Source: Sulfopaludibacter sp035606355 (GTDB lineage Bacteria > Acidobacteriota > Terriglobia > Bryobacterales > Bryobacteraceae). From it: a DNA stretch of 64,000 bases. The stretch is taken from NCBI GenBank assembly GCA_035606355.1, contig DATNFO010000080.1, forward strand, positions 33,931 through 97,930. Direction: 5' to 3'. The first letter of the stretch is position 1; each line of letters starts with the position of its first letter. Made by a program: the position numbers and the translations under genes. Of this stretch, positions 46,491 through 55,271 are shown in pieces. The notes beneath the pieces were generated by a model. It saw only the letters and a program-made list of their open reading frames with translations. It did no database searches and was not told the origin of the DNA.

Positions 46491-48880
46491 TCGTCGGAAA
46501 CGGCATGGCCGGCATAGCCTGCCTGGAACAGATTCTCAAACACGGCCGGAAATTCAACGTGACCGTGTTTGGCGACGAGACCCATGTCAATTACAATCGC
46601 ATCCTGCTCTCCAGTGTGCTCGCGGGCGAGCGGTCTACTGACGAAATTATTTTGAACCCGCTCGAGTGGTACCAGTCGAATGACATCAGTCTGCGCCTGG
46701 GAGTGCGAGTGGTGGATGTCGACCCGGAGAAGCAACTGGTCAAGGGCGATGACGGCTCTGTCGAGCGATATGACAGGCTGCTGCTCGCGACCGGCAGCCG
46801 TGCGTTCCTGCCGCCGATCAGCGAACTCGACAAGGAAAATGTCTTCACGTTTCGCAGCCTCGACGATACCAAGGCAATTCTCGGCGCGGCCGTTGCGGGA
46901 ATGCAAGCCGTCGTGATCGGGGGCGGACTGCTGGGGCTGGAGGCGGCGCGCGGCTTACAGGTGCAGGGCTGCAAGGTGACGGTGGTGCACGTAATCGACA
47001 CCTTGATGAACAATCAGCTCGATTTGACGGGCGGCGCATACCTCCGCGAAAAAATGGAGCAGATGGGCATACGCGTCCTGACGAGCCGCGTGACCACTCG
47101 CCTGCTCGGGGACGCCCGCGTCGAGGGGTTGGAGTTTGTGAGCGGGGATAAGTTGGAAGCCGATCTCGTGGTGATCGCCGCCGGCATCCGCCCGAATGCC
47201 GACCTGGGCCGCAAGGCAGGCGTAGCCGTCAACCGCGGCATCATCGTGAACGATTACATGGAGACATCCGACCCGCGCGTCTTCGCAGTGGGCGAATGCG
47301 TCGAGCATCGCGGGCAGATCTACGGGCTCGTGGCTCCGCTGCTGGAACAAGGCAAGGTGTTGGCGGCGACCATCACGGGCAACAAGGGCCCGGTATTCGA
47401 AGGCTGGACGCCCGCCGCCAAGCTCAAAGTCATGGGCGTGGAGGTGTTCTCAGCCGGCGACGTGCAGGAACAGGAAGACAGCCACGCCGTGCGCTACGAA
47501 GATCCCTCGCTCGGCATCTACAAAAAGCTCATCATTCGCGACAACCGGCTCACCGGCGTGGTGCTGGTCGGCGATTCGGCCGATAGCGGCCGGTATATGG
47601 AATGGCTGCGCACCAATGCCGACCTTCTGGTCCGCCGCCGCAACCTCTTGTTTCCCGACCCGGTCGCCGACAAAGGAGAAACCGTGGCCGAGATGCCCGA
47701 TGGCGAAACCGTCTGCGGGTGTATGGGCGTTTCCAAAGCGCAGATTATCGCGGCTATTCACGAAAAGGGCGTCAATACGATGGCGCAGCTCAAGGAGTGC
47801 ACCAAGGCGTCTACCGGCTGCGGAAGCTGCGCCGCAACATGCGACCGACTGCTCAAAGCAGTGGCGCCGGATTACGAAGAGGAGAGCCGGAAGCTGCTGT
47901 GCAAGTGCGTTCCTTTCACGCAGGAGAATCTCCGCGAGATCATCCGGTCGCAGCAACTGAAATCCGTGCAGCAGGTTCTGGATGTTTATGGCAACGGCGC
48001 CGGTTGCGCGGTTTGCAAACCCGCTCTTAGTTACCTTGTGGACGTGGTGTGGTGCGGCGGGCACGACGAGGATCGCTCGGCGCGGTTCATCAATGATCGC
48101 GTTCACGCCAACATCCAGAACGACGGCACTTTTTCGGTGGTGCCTCGCATGCGCGGCGGAGTTACGTCTCCCGCGGAGCTGCGGCGCATCGCGGACGTAG
48201 CCGAGAAGTACAACGTCCGTATGGTCAAAATCACCGGCAGCCAGCGCATCGATTTGCTCGGCGTGCGCAAGAGCGATCTGCCGAAGGTATGGGCGGACCT
48301 GGGCATGCCCTCCGGCCAGGCGTACACCAAGGGCGTGCGCATGGTGAAAACTTGCGTCGGCACGGAGTTCTGCCGCTTTGGCGTTCAGGACGCCATCAGT
48401 GCCGGGGTCGAGTTGGAGCGCCGTCTCGAGAATCTATATACGCCGCATAAGACCAAGCTCGGCGTTACGGGGTGCCCTCGCAATTGCGCCGAGGTGACGG
48501 TAAAAGATATAGGGCTGGTCGGTCAGGAAGGCAGTTGGCAGATCGTCGTCGGCGGCGCGGCCGGAAAACACGTGCGCAAGGCGGACTTGCTGATTACGGT
48601 GCAGACCACCGAAGAGGCGCTCGAAGGCGCCATGTTGTTCTTCCAGTATTATCGCGAGAACGCCAACTATCTCGAACGCGTGTACGACTTCATCGAGCGC
48701 GTCGGCATCGAAAAGGCGCGCAAAGAAACGGTATACGCACCCGCCGCGCAGAAAAAAGCGCTGCTCGCGCGGCTGCGGAAGTCGAAAGCGCTCTCGCGCG
48801 ACGTCTGGACCGAACGGGAAGCGCCGGTCCATCCCACTCAGTTCGTGCAGATTCAAGCCTTGGAGGCGGTGATTCAATGA
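46475..48880 (+). CDS. nirB: NAD(P)H-dependent nitrite reductase large subunit
   Basis: 801 aa from ATG 46475 with GGAG before it. It reduces nitrite to ammonium. The FAD/NAD-binding part (VVVGNGMAGIACLEQIL, then AVVIGGGLLGLEAARGLQ) takes up the first 400 residues. Two BFD-like [2Fe-2S] modules follow (CGCMGVSK with CGSCAATC, near 413-450; CKCVPF with CAVCKPAL, near 480-520). The C-terminal sulfite/nitrite reductase half holds the siroheme-[4Fe-4S] ligands TCVGTEFCRFG (near 626) and GCPRNCAE (near 666). It is encoded between nasA and nirD with overlaps at both ends. Confidence 0.97.
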   Translation: MEDLVVVGNGMAGIACLEQILKHGRKFNVTVFGDETHVNYNRILLSSVLAGERSTDEIILNPLEWYQSNDISLRLGVRVVDVDPEKQLVKGDDGSVERYDRLLLATGSRAFLPPISELDKENVFTFRSLDDTKAILGAAVAGMQAVVIGGGLLGLEAARGLQVQGCKVTVVHVIDTLMNNQLDLTGGAYLREKMEQMGIRVLTSRVTTRLLGDARVEGLEFVSGDKLEADLVVIAAGIRPNADLGRKAGVAVNRGIIVNDYMETSDPRVFAVGECVEHRGQIYGLVAPLLEQGKVLAATITGNKGPVFEGWTPAAKLKVMGVEVFSAGDVQEQEDSHAVRYEDPSLGIYKKLIIRDNRLTGVVLVGDSADSGRYMEWLRTNADLLVRRRNLLFPDPVADKGETVAEMPDGETVCGCMGVSKAQIIAAIHEKGVNTMAQLKECTKASTGCGSCAATCDRLLKAVAPDYEEESRKLLCKCVPFTQENLREIIRSQQLKSVQQVLDVYGNGAGCAVCKPALSYLVDVVWCGGHDEDRSARFINDRVHANIQNDGTFSVVPRMRGGVTSPAELRRIADVAEKYNVRMVKITGSQRIDLLGVRKSDLPKVWADLGMPSGQAYTKGVRMVKTCVGTEFCRFGVQDAISAGVELERRLENLYTPHKTKLGVTGCPRNCAEVTVKDIGLVGQEGSWQIVVGGAAGKHVRKADLLITVQTTEEALEGAMLFFQYYRENANYLERVYDFIERVGIEKARKETVYAPAAQKKALLARLRKSKALSRDVWTEREAPVHPTQFVQIQALEAVIQ

Positions 48881-49206
48881 AGTGGATTCGCATGACGCAG
48901 GCCGAAAATATTCCGCTGCGCGAAGGGCGCGCCGTCGCGCTCGGCGACGGGGAGATCGCGATCTTTAACCTGGGCGACCGGTTCGTCGCGGTCGATAATG
49001 CCTGCCCGCATCGAGGCGGCCCGTTGTGCGACGGCATTGTTTCCGGCGCTTCCGTGACATGCCCACTGCACGGCTATCAGGTCTGTCTCGATACCGGAAC
49101 CATTCTCCGGCCCGATGTCGCCATGCGGGTGAATACGTATCCGGTTCGTGTGGAAGACGGCATCGTCTCGGTGATGGTGGATGCCGCAGGCGAGAAGGCC
49201 GCATAA
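48877..49206 (+). CDS. nirD: Nitrite reductase small subunit, Rieske type
   Basis: 109 aa. Rieske-like fold with all cluster ligands: Cys43 and His45 (ACPHRGGPLCDG), Cys62 and His65 (VTCPLHGYQ). Many NirD proteins lack them, so this copy may really hold a [2Fe-2S] cluster. The ATG overlaps the nirB stop by 4 bp, giving translational coupling with its partner. Confidence 0.95.
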   Translation: MKWIRMTQAENIPLREGRAVALGDGEIAIFNLGDRFVAVDNACPHRGGPLCDGIVSGASVTCPLHGYQVCLDTGTILRPDVAMRVNTYPVRVEDGIVSVMVDAAGEKAA

Positions 49207-49235
49207 TCCGCACGCGGCGGGGAAGGAGGCAACCA

Positions 49236-50492
49236 GTGTCCTTGCACGATTTCCGAAAGGCCGGGCATACGCCGACGCTCGCGGCGGCTTTTCTTTACTT
49301 CGACGTCAGCTTTATGGTTTGGGTGATTCTCGGTCCGCTCGGCCCGTTCATCGGCGAATCGTTGAAGCTCTCGGGGACGCAGAAGGGCTTTCTGACGGCG
49401 GTCCCGTTGCTTGGCGGCTCGTTCTTCCGGCCGATCCTCGGCTGGATGACGGAGCGGATCGGAGGGCGCCGCACCGGCCTGATCGGCTTGGCGGCCAGCA
49501 TTGTTCCGCTCGCGATCGCCTGGCAGTTTGCGACCTCGTTTGCGCACTTTCTGGCGCTGGGCGTTCTACTGGGTGTCGCCGGCGCCAGCTTCGCGGCGGC
49601 GCTGCCCCTCGCCGGCGGTTGGTACCCGCCCGAGTATCAGGGAATCGTCATGGGGATAGCCGGCGCAGGCAATTCGGGCACGCTCCTCGCCACACTATTC
49701 GCTCCGCGGTTGGCTCAGGCTCTCGGCTGGCGCAGCGTTTTCGGCATCGCAATCATTCCCGTCGTCATCGTTTGGGCGCTCTTCTTCCTCATGGCGAAAG
49801 AGGCGCCAGGCGAGCGTACGGTCAAGCGGTGGACAGACTATTCGGCGATCCTGCGCGAAAAGGACACCGGGTGGTTTTGTTTCCTCTACAGCCTGACGTT
49901 CGGCGGCTTCGCCGGCCTGGCCACTTATTTGTCGATTTTCTTCCACGACCAGTACAACGTCAGCAAGGTGGCGGCGGGTGACCTCACGACCGTCGTTGTG
50001 CTCTTCGGCAGTTTTCTGCGGCCGGTAGGCGGACTGCTCGCCGATCGCTGGGGCGGCTACCGCATGTTGCTCTTCCTGCTCATCGGAGTCTCGCTTTGCC
50101 TCGCCGCAGTTGCCGCGCTGCCGGTGCTTCCATTGGCGGTTGTGATGCTGGTGCTTGCCATGGCGATGCTCGGCATGGGGAACGGTTCTGTATTTCAACT
50201 GGTGCCGCAGCGTTTCGCCGGACGCGTAGGGATCATGACAGGGATCATAGGCGCGGCGGGCGGTGTCGGCGGCTTCCTGCTCCCGTCGCTGCTGGGCACG
50301 ATCAAAGATCGAACGGGGACCTTCGCGGCGGGATTTACGCTCTTCAGCGGATGTGTCCTCGGCGGAGCCTGTGCGCTTTTCTACCTGGGACGAGTGTGGC
50401 GGCAGAGTTGGAACGAGCAGGTCGCCATACGGGCGGGACTGCTGAGGCCGGGCGAGCGTAACGAAGGGATTCGCCGGTCGAGGGCCGCTTAA
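49236..50492 (+). CDS. NarK-type nitrate/nitrite transporter (MFS)
   Basis: 418 aa from a GTG at 49236 with a near-perfect GGAAGGAGG ribosome site. It has twelve hydrophobic segments and the MFS loop RPILGWMTERIGGRRTG. The nitrate signatures of the NarK/NasA group appear as GIAGAGNSGTLLATLFAPRL and GIIGAAGGVGGFLLPSLLG. As the last gene of the nitrate assimilation operon it probably imports nitrate, or exchanges it for nitrite. Confidence 0.94.
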   Translation: MSLHDFRKAGHTPTLAAAFLYFDVSFMVWVILGPLGPFIGESLKLSGTQKGFLTAVPLLGGSFFRPILGWMTERIGGRRTGLIGLAASIVPLAIAWQFATSFAHFLALGVLLGVAGASFAAALPLAGGWYPPEYQGIVMGIAGAGNSGTLLATLFAPRLAQALGWRSVFGIAIIPVVIVWALFFLMAKEAPGERTVKRWTDYSAILREKDTGWFCFLYSLTFGGFAGLATYLSIFFHDQYNVSKVAAGDLTTVVVLFGSFLRPVGGLLADRWGGYRMLLFLLIGVSLCLAAVAALPVLPLAVVMLVLAMAMLGMGNGSVFQLVPQRFAGRVGIMTGIIGAAGGVGGFLLPSLLGTIKDRTGTFAAGFTLFSGCVLGGACALFYLGRVWRQSWNEQVAIRAGLLRPGERNEGIRRSRAA

Positions 50493-50553
50493 CAGCCAGA
50501 TTGGGAAGGAAAGGCGACATGCAATCCTCTTGCATGCCGCCCATTCGCGTTAT

Positions 50554-50577
50554 ATACTGAACCACATGGTTCAGTAT
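50554..50577 (+). promoter_or_regulatory. Operator palindrome over the start of the ArsR gene
   Basis: Perfect 10-base arms ATACTGAACC (50554-50563) and GGTTCAGTAT (50568-50577) around ACAT. The ATG of the ArsR-type regulator (50566) lies inside the palindrome, so binding of the regulator would block its own expression and that of the following gene. Confidence 0.7.
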
Positions 50578-50931
50578 TCGGGAGCCGTGCTCGATGCTTC
50601 CTTTGCCGCGCTCTCGGATGCCACCCGGCGCGGCGTTCTGGAACAACTCGGACGCGCGGACGCTTCGATCACAGACCTTGCTGAGAAGTTTCACATGACC
50701 CTGACGGGCATGAAGAAGCACGTCGGCATTCTGGAGCAGGCGGGGCTCGTTACCACGGAGAAGATCGGGCGTGTGCGGACCTGCAAGCTCGGCCTGCGCG
50801 GCATGGAGGAAGAGGCGGCATGGATCGAGAGCTACCGCCGGCGCTGGGCCGCGCGCTTCGACGAGTTGGACAAGCTTGTCGAGGAATTAAAACAAAAGGA
50901 GAAAGCCGATGGACGAAAGAAAAGACGGTGA
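50566..50931 (+). CDS. ArsR-family winged-helix regulator
   Basis: 121 aa from ATG 50566 (MVQYSGAVLDASFAALSDAT). It has the helix-turn-helix TRRGVLEQLGRADASITDLA, EKFHMTLTGMKKHVGILEQA and the wing LVTTEKIGRVRTCKLG. A helical basic C-terminal tail follows. No metal-binding cysteines are present. It belongs to the ArsR type paired with SRPBCC/AHSA1 proteins, whose gene starts 23 bp before this stop. The start codon lies in a perfect palindrome, likely its own operator. Confidence 0.92.
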   Translation: MVQYSGAVLDASFAALSDATRRGVLEQLGRADASITDLAEKFHMTLTGMKKHVGILEQAGLVTTEKIGRVRTCKLGLRGMEEEAAWIESYRRRWAARFDELDKLVEELKQKEKADGRKKRR

Positions 50932-51424
50932 AAAGTACGGCACGACAGTGGAACGGAAGTCGGACCGTGAGCTCGTGGTGACTCGCATGTTCAACGGTCC
51001 GGCGCATATCATCTACGATGCGTGGACCAAACCCGAACTGCTCAAGCGGTGGTGGGCTCCGAAGTCGTTTGGAATGTCCTTCCTTTCCTGCGAGGCCGAT
51101 GTTCGTCCGGGAGGCACGTACCGTTTCGTGTTCAGTCACCCTTCCTCGGAGCAGCCTATGTCATTCTTTGGTAAGTACCGCGAGGTGATTCCGCACTCGC
51201 GTCTCGTCTGGACGAATGACGAAGGTGACGAAGCCGGGGCCATCACCACGGTGACGTTCGAAGAAAGAGGCGGCGAGACGCTCGTCATCGTACACGACCT
51301 CTATCCCTCAAAAAAAGCTCTCGACGATGCAATCGCCTCTGGGAGTACAAGTGGGGCGGGCGAACAGTTCAAGCAACTGGACCAGCTTCTCGTCACCCTC
51401 GGAGCGAGCGCGGAACGCTCATGA
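50909..51424 (+). CDS. SRPBCC/AHSA1-domain protein
   Basis: 171 aa, preceded by AAGGAG. The START-like AHSA1 fold is shown by RELVVTRMFNGPAHIIYDAW, TKPELLKRWWAPKSFGMSFL, DVRPGGTYRFVF and EVIPHSRLVWT. Such proteins bind hydrophobic ligands in a deep pocket. The overlap with the ArsR gene indicates one transcript; the pair may sense and handle a common ligand. Confidence 0.92.
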   Translation: MDERKDGEKYGTTVERKSDRELVVTRMFNGPAHIIYDAWTKPELLKRWWAPKSFGMSFLSCEADVRPGGTYRFVFSHPSSEQPMSFFGKYREVIPHSRLVWTNDEGDEAGAITTVTFEERGGETLVIVHDLYPSKKALDDAIASGSTSGAGEQFKQLDQLLVTLGASAERS

Positions 51425-51458
51425 AGTCATCGATTGTCGGCTGCCGGCTGCCCGCCTG

Positions 51459-52418
51459 TCAGCGGGCGTTCGTGGGAATGCTGGCATCCGCGCCAACATA
51501 GATACACGCATCGGCGATCTGGCCGAGCGTGAGCGGACTTCCCTGAAATATGCTTCGGCATCCGCCGGAGCCGCGGCAGTTAAAGATTGTCCTGCCCATG
51601 AACTCCTCGGCCCTGAAGTCTCGAAATGGCGCACGCTGGAGCGGCACCAGCACCGGGCGGACCTGCGTCTTCAAAGCGCGATCGAACTTTCGATAGTCGG
51701 CATCGGGGCCCGCGGCGGCTCCTGGCGGAATTTGTACATGGCCGCCAAGTGGAATCACTGCTAGAGTTCGACCGGGGTTATCGATTTCCAGCATTCTTAC
51801 GATTCCGATGTCTTGGCCCATGCTGGAAAGGTAATCCGCCGGCACCGTCCGATAGAAGTGCCCGGCGCCATAAATCACCAGGGCCTTGCCATGCTTCTGA
51901 AGCACCTGTTCCTTCAGAACGGAGACGGCGGCGGTCTCACGGCTTCGATTGTCTCCGGGGCCGGGATCACCGCCCAGGACACGAATGCGCCCATCGGCAG
52001 GCAGTCTCGAATTCACGTCGCGGACGGCGGCGAGGAATTCCGCGTACACGGGTTTGTCCCAGAGTCCGCCGGCGGCCTGGGTTGTGGTCTTCCAGACCTG
52101 CTCCAACTCGGTCCTGGATACGTTCTCGCCTCGAATATAGCGGTCAAGGGTCGGCTGCTCCGTGGTGCAGCCGAACTCCACTACGATGAAGCGTGCCTTT
52201 TTCGCGAAGTCGGGATGACGGACCACGGCGATTCGCAGATCGGTGTCCAGTCTCCACTGGTGAGTCTCGCCTAACGCGACAATGTCGACTTGATCGAACG
52301 CGGAAACCAGGGTCCGGGCGATCCCGTCGATTCCGGTGGACTCGTCGGGCAGGCGCACCTCCGCTCCTTGGGCAAGAAGACTAATGGCGGAAACGAAGAG
52401 GCCTAGCGAAGTCTTCAT
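51459..52418 (-). CDS. Secreted EreA/ChaN-like protein
   Basis: 319 aa from ATG 52418 with signal peptide MKTSLGLFVSAISLLAQGAE. The motif VDIVALGETHQWRLDTDLRI with ARFIVVEFG is typical of the erythromycin-esterase/ChaN-like superfamily (conserved GE.H and E). KALVIYGAGHFYRTVPADYL is the later conserved block. Possible roles are ester hydrolysis or haem/iron binding. It lies 28 bp downstream of the octahaem cytochrome gene, on the same strand, which favours a haem-related role. Confidence 0.7.
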   Translation of the reverse strand: MKTSLGLFVSAISLLAQGAEVRLPDESTGIDGIARTLVSAFDQVDIVALGETHQWRLDTDLRIAVVRHPDFAKKARFIVVEFGCTTEQPTLDRYIRGENVSRTELEQVWKTTTQAAGGLWDKPVYAEFLAAVRDVNSRLPADGRIRVLGGDPGPGDNRSRETAAVSVLKEQVLQKHGKALVIYGAGHFYRTVPADYLSSMGQDIGIVRMLEIDNPGRTLAVIPLGGHVQIPPGAAAGPDADYRKFDRALKTQVRPVLVPLQRAPFRDFRAEEFMGRTIFNCRGSGGCRSIFQGSPLTLGQIADACIYVGADASIPTNAR

Positions 52419-52446
52419 CTTGAACCGCCATCCCAGCCGATCGCCC

Positions 52447-53628
52447 TCATTCACCCCGCCAAGGTGAAATGTTCCCCCACTCCTTCAACTTTTCCGATGC
52501 CCAGGCCGCCGATTCCTTTGTATGACACACCGTGCAAGCGTTCGGGATTTTCAACTTCTCCGTCTCCGAAGGCCAGATGAATTTGAACGTGTGAGCTCTG
52601 ACGTTCACATCCGCGATGGTCTGCTCGATTTTCGGCATGTGGCAGGAGATGCAGTCATTGCCCGCGCTCCCTGCCTGATGATGCGTGTGCGCCTCCACCG
52701 TCGAGCCGCGTGGACCGTTGGGCGATGTCGGTCCGTGGCACTCCAGGCACATGACGCTCGCCGGCTTGATCAGGTCCGCGTCGTTTTCCGTGCCGTGCAC
52801 ATCGTGGCAGCTATAGCAGCTAATGCCATGCGTGTACATCTGGCTCGTCACAAAATCATTGCCCTGCATCCGATTCTTGTGCGCCGTGCCGTCCGCAAAA
52901 TGCGTAAAGCTCTGCTCGCCTAATTTGTGATCTTCCAGCTTCCAATAATCCTGCAGATGCTCTCCAACCACAAAGCCCACCGGCCAATCGTAATACCGTC
53001 CCGCCTGCGGATTCTTCAGCGGCTGACCCTGCGAGTGGCACTGAATGCAAACGTCCGCGGCGGCCACATAATTCAGCCGCGCCGGATTCACGATGTTCGC
53101 CCGCGAAGGCTTTGCGGCGTGCGCCGCGCCCGGACCGTGGCACTTCTCGCACCCGACGTTCCACTCCGTCACCGTCTTTGTCTGAATGTTGTAATTCACC
53201 GAGTGGCACCCGTCGCACAAAGGGCCCGTGGGCCGCTGCGCATTGTCGTTCGGATACACGGCAGTCCACCAATCCGTGCCCGGCGCCGCTTTGTAGGGCC
53301 GCCACATCGCATGCGTGACGTCCCACTGCGCATCCAGCGCATAGTAATCGTCACCGCGCTTCGTGATATAGCGCTGCTTCCACTTGCTCCCGTACACGAA
53401 CGCGATGTCCGCCACCGTAAACTTCACCAGCGGATTGGGCTTCGATAAATCCGGAATGATGGCGTCGGGATGCGTCCTCGGGTCGCGGACTACATTCGCC
53501 ATCCGCGTCTTGCTCCAGCGCGCATACAGTTGCGGGTGACAGGTCCGGCAAGCCGCCGACCCTGCATATCCGGAAGTCTGAGCGACGGCCGCCGTCCCGG
53601 CGAGCACCAACAATGCCAGCGTTTTCAT
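52447..53628 (-). CDS. Octahaem c-type cytochrome, periplasmic
   Basis: 393 aa from ATG 53628 with GGAG before it and signal peptide MKTLALLVLAGTAAVAQ. Eight CxxCH haem sites are present: CRTCH, CDGCH, CEKCH, CIQCH, CYSCH, CLECH, CISCH and CTVCH. The arrangement resembles cytochrome c554-like and other multihaem electron carriers of acidobacteria. It probably moves electrons in the periplasm. Enzyme activity cannot be told. It is co-directional with the EreA/ChaN-like gene. Confidence 0.9.
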   Translation of the reverse strand: MKTLALLVLAGTAAVAQTSGYAGSAACRTCHPQLYARWSKTRMANVVRDPRTHPDAIIPDLSKPNPLVKFTVADIAFVYGSKWKQRYITKRGDDYYALDAQWDVTHAMWRPYKAAPGTDWWTAVYPNDNAQRPTGPLCDGCHSVNYNIQTKTVTEWNVGCEKCHGPGAAHAAKPSRANIVNPARLNYVAAADVCIQCHSQGQPLKNPQAGRYYDWPVGFVVGEHLQDYWKLEDHKLGEQSFTHFADGTAHKNRMQGNDFVTSQMYTHGISCYSCHDVHGTENDADLIKPASVMCLECHGPTSPNGPRGSTVEAHTHHQAGSAGNDCISCHMPKIEQTIADVNVRAHTFKFIWPSETEKLKIPNACTVCHTKESAAWASEKLKEWGNISPWRGE

Positions 53629-53695
53629 ATCCCGCTCCAGCATATCGCGGACTGGGCCCACGATACCGAAAGCGGACTTCGCCGTCTAAGCCCGC

Positions 53696-55147
53696 ATGTG
53701 TAAATTCGCTTTTCTTGCCGCGGCGGCAGTCTCCCTTCTCGCTGCCGCGCCCGAACTTGCGCGGGACCTCATCAAGCGGGCGCTCGAAGCGCAGGGCGGC
53801 GCGGACCGCATACGGGCCATCGAACGCGTACGCTTCCAGGCCACCGGGTATCGCAACCTGTTGGAGCAGTCCGAGCGGCCCGAAGGTCCGTACATCGCCG
53901 AGTTTCAGAAGATCGACGAACTTCACGATGTGGCACACAGCCGTTTCCGCCGCAGTATCACGTCGCACATCGCCACGCAGCCCGAAAGCGTTTCCACGTT
54001 CCTGGTGAGCGACGGTGTAGCGGCGGCCGAATCCGAGGGCCGCAAGGTCGCCGGCTCCGCCAGCCAGCGCGATCAGGCTCTCGAAGCGCTCGCACTCGGT
54101 CCCGAGCGAATCCTGCTCACCGCGCTCAATGCGCCCGACATCCGGCTAGCCCGCGACGAAGTGCTGCAGAACGTCCCGCACCATGTGCTCGACTTTACCT
54201 GGTCCGGGTCGCCCGTCCGCGTTTTTCTGAACGCCGATACGCTGCTGCCCACGGCCGTCGAAACCAGCGGCGCCGCCGCACGCGCCGATTACTTCGCGTA
54301 TCTCGGCGGCGGCACGCTGCGCACATACTGGAGCTTCTGGTGGCTCTCAAAAAGCGGTGTCCGTTACCCGCTGCAGTGGGACATGGAGTGGAACGGCTTG
54401 CCGGCGCACAAATTCCTCATCGACGACTTGAAGGTGAACCCGGCCGACAGCACCGATTGGTCCGTGACGCCGGAATTGAAGTCGCAGTTCGAATCCCGGC
54501 TCAAGGCCCCCGCTCCTCATCCGCAGCCGGGGCAGGAGATTGCGCCGGACATCGTTTTACTCCCCGGCTCCTGGATGGTGACGCTCGTCAAGCAGTCCGA
54601 TGGAGTAGTCGTTCTCGACGCGCCGATCTCGCCCGGCTACTCGGCGCTGGCGATCGAGGAGGCGCAACGCCGCTGGCCCGGCGCCGCGATCAAAGCCGTC
54701 ATCACCACATCCGACGCATGGCCGCACGTTGCCGGCTTACCTGAGTACGCCCGGCGGCACATTCCCATCTACGCTCTCGACGTCAATCGTGTGATCGTGA
54801 CGCGAGTGCTCGGCGCGGGGCAGGTGAATTGGGTCGCCGGTCCCGTCAGTATCGGAGATGGCACCAATCGCCTCGACATTTACCCACTCCGCGGCGAGAC
54901 CTCCGAGCGTCAGATGATGGTCTACTTTCCCGGGCATCGTCTGCTCTACGGAAGCGATGCGTTCCAGCGCGATCGAGACGGAACGTTTTTCAGTCCGCAG
55001 ACCGTCTCCGAAGTGCTCGCCGCGGTCGAAAGAGAGAAGCTGACGCCCGAGACGTACTTCATGATGCACGTTGCGCCCGCGCCGTGGAAAGATCTGGCTC
55101 CGGCGATCCGCAAAGCCGCCGAGACCGATAGTCCAACGGCAAAATAG
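53696..55147 (+). CDS. Secreted metallo-beta-lactamase-fold protein with degenerate metal site
   Basis: 483 aa with signal peptide MCKFAFLAAAAVSLLAAAPE. The N-terminal 250 residues are a beta-rich domain of lipoprotein-carrier type (IERVRFQATGYRNLLEQSER). The C-terminal part follows the metallo-beta-lactamase order: DIVLLPGSWMVTLVKQSDGV, VVLDAPISPGYS, AVITTSDAWPHVAGLPEYAR where the HxHxDH motif should be, and MMVYFPGHRLLYGSDAFQ. Most zinc-binding histidines are missing (T-x-SDAWPH), so classical hydrolysis is doubtful. Confidence 0.75.
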   Translation: MCKFAFLAAAAVSLLAAAPELARDLIKRALEAQGGADRIRAIERVRFQATGYRNLLEQSERPEGPYIAEFQKIDELHDVAHSRFRRSITSHIATQPESVSTFLVSDGVAAAESEGRKVAGSASQRDQALEALALGPERILLTALNAPDIRLARDEVLQNVPHHVLDFTWSGSPVRVFLNADTLLPTAVETSGAAARADYFAYLGGGTLRTYWSFWWLSKSGVRYPLQWDMEWNGLPAHKFLIDDLKVNPADSTDWSVTPELKSQFESRLKAPAPHPQPGQEIAPDIVLLPGSWMVTLVKQSDGVVVLDAPISPGYSALAIEEAQRRWPGAAIKAVITTSDAWPHVAGLPEYARRHIPIYALDVNRVIVTRVLGAGQVNWVAGPVSIGDGTNRLDIYPLRGETSERQMMVYFPGHRLLYGSDAFQRDRDGTFFSPQTVSEVLAAVEREKLTPETYFMMHVAPAPWKDLAPAIRKAAETDSPTAK

Positions 55148-55158
55148 CCGCCGCCTGA

Positions 55159-55225
55159 ACGTGCCGACAGGAATCCTTCCTGTCGGGCCGCGCGGAGCGC
55201 GGCTGTGGCGACGCGGTCGCGCTAC
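55159..55225. repeat. Palindromic repeat modules upstream of the aldolase
   Basis: ACGTGCC and GACAGGAATCCTTCCTGTC, followed by CCGCGCGGAGCGCGG and a GGCGACGCGGTCGC segment. It is the same module family as at 19.2 and 42.7 kb. Confidence 0.75.
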
Positions 55226-55271
55226 CGCGTGCAGTACGCTAGCATATTTCTTTACCACCAAGGAGACCCTC

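Noticed and set aside
51327..51764. Plus-strand frame overlapping the end of the EreA/ChaN-like gene
   Set aside because: It lies opposite a gene with a signal peptide and conserved motifs and shows no domain.
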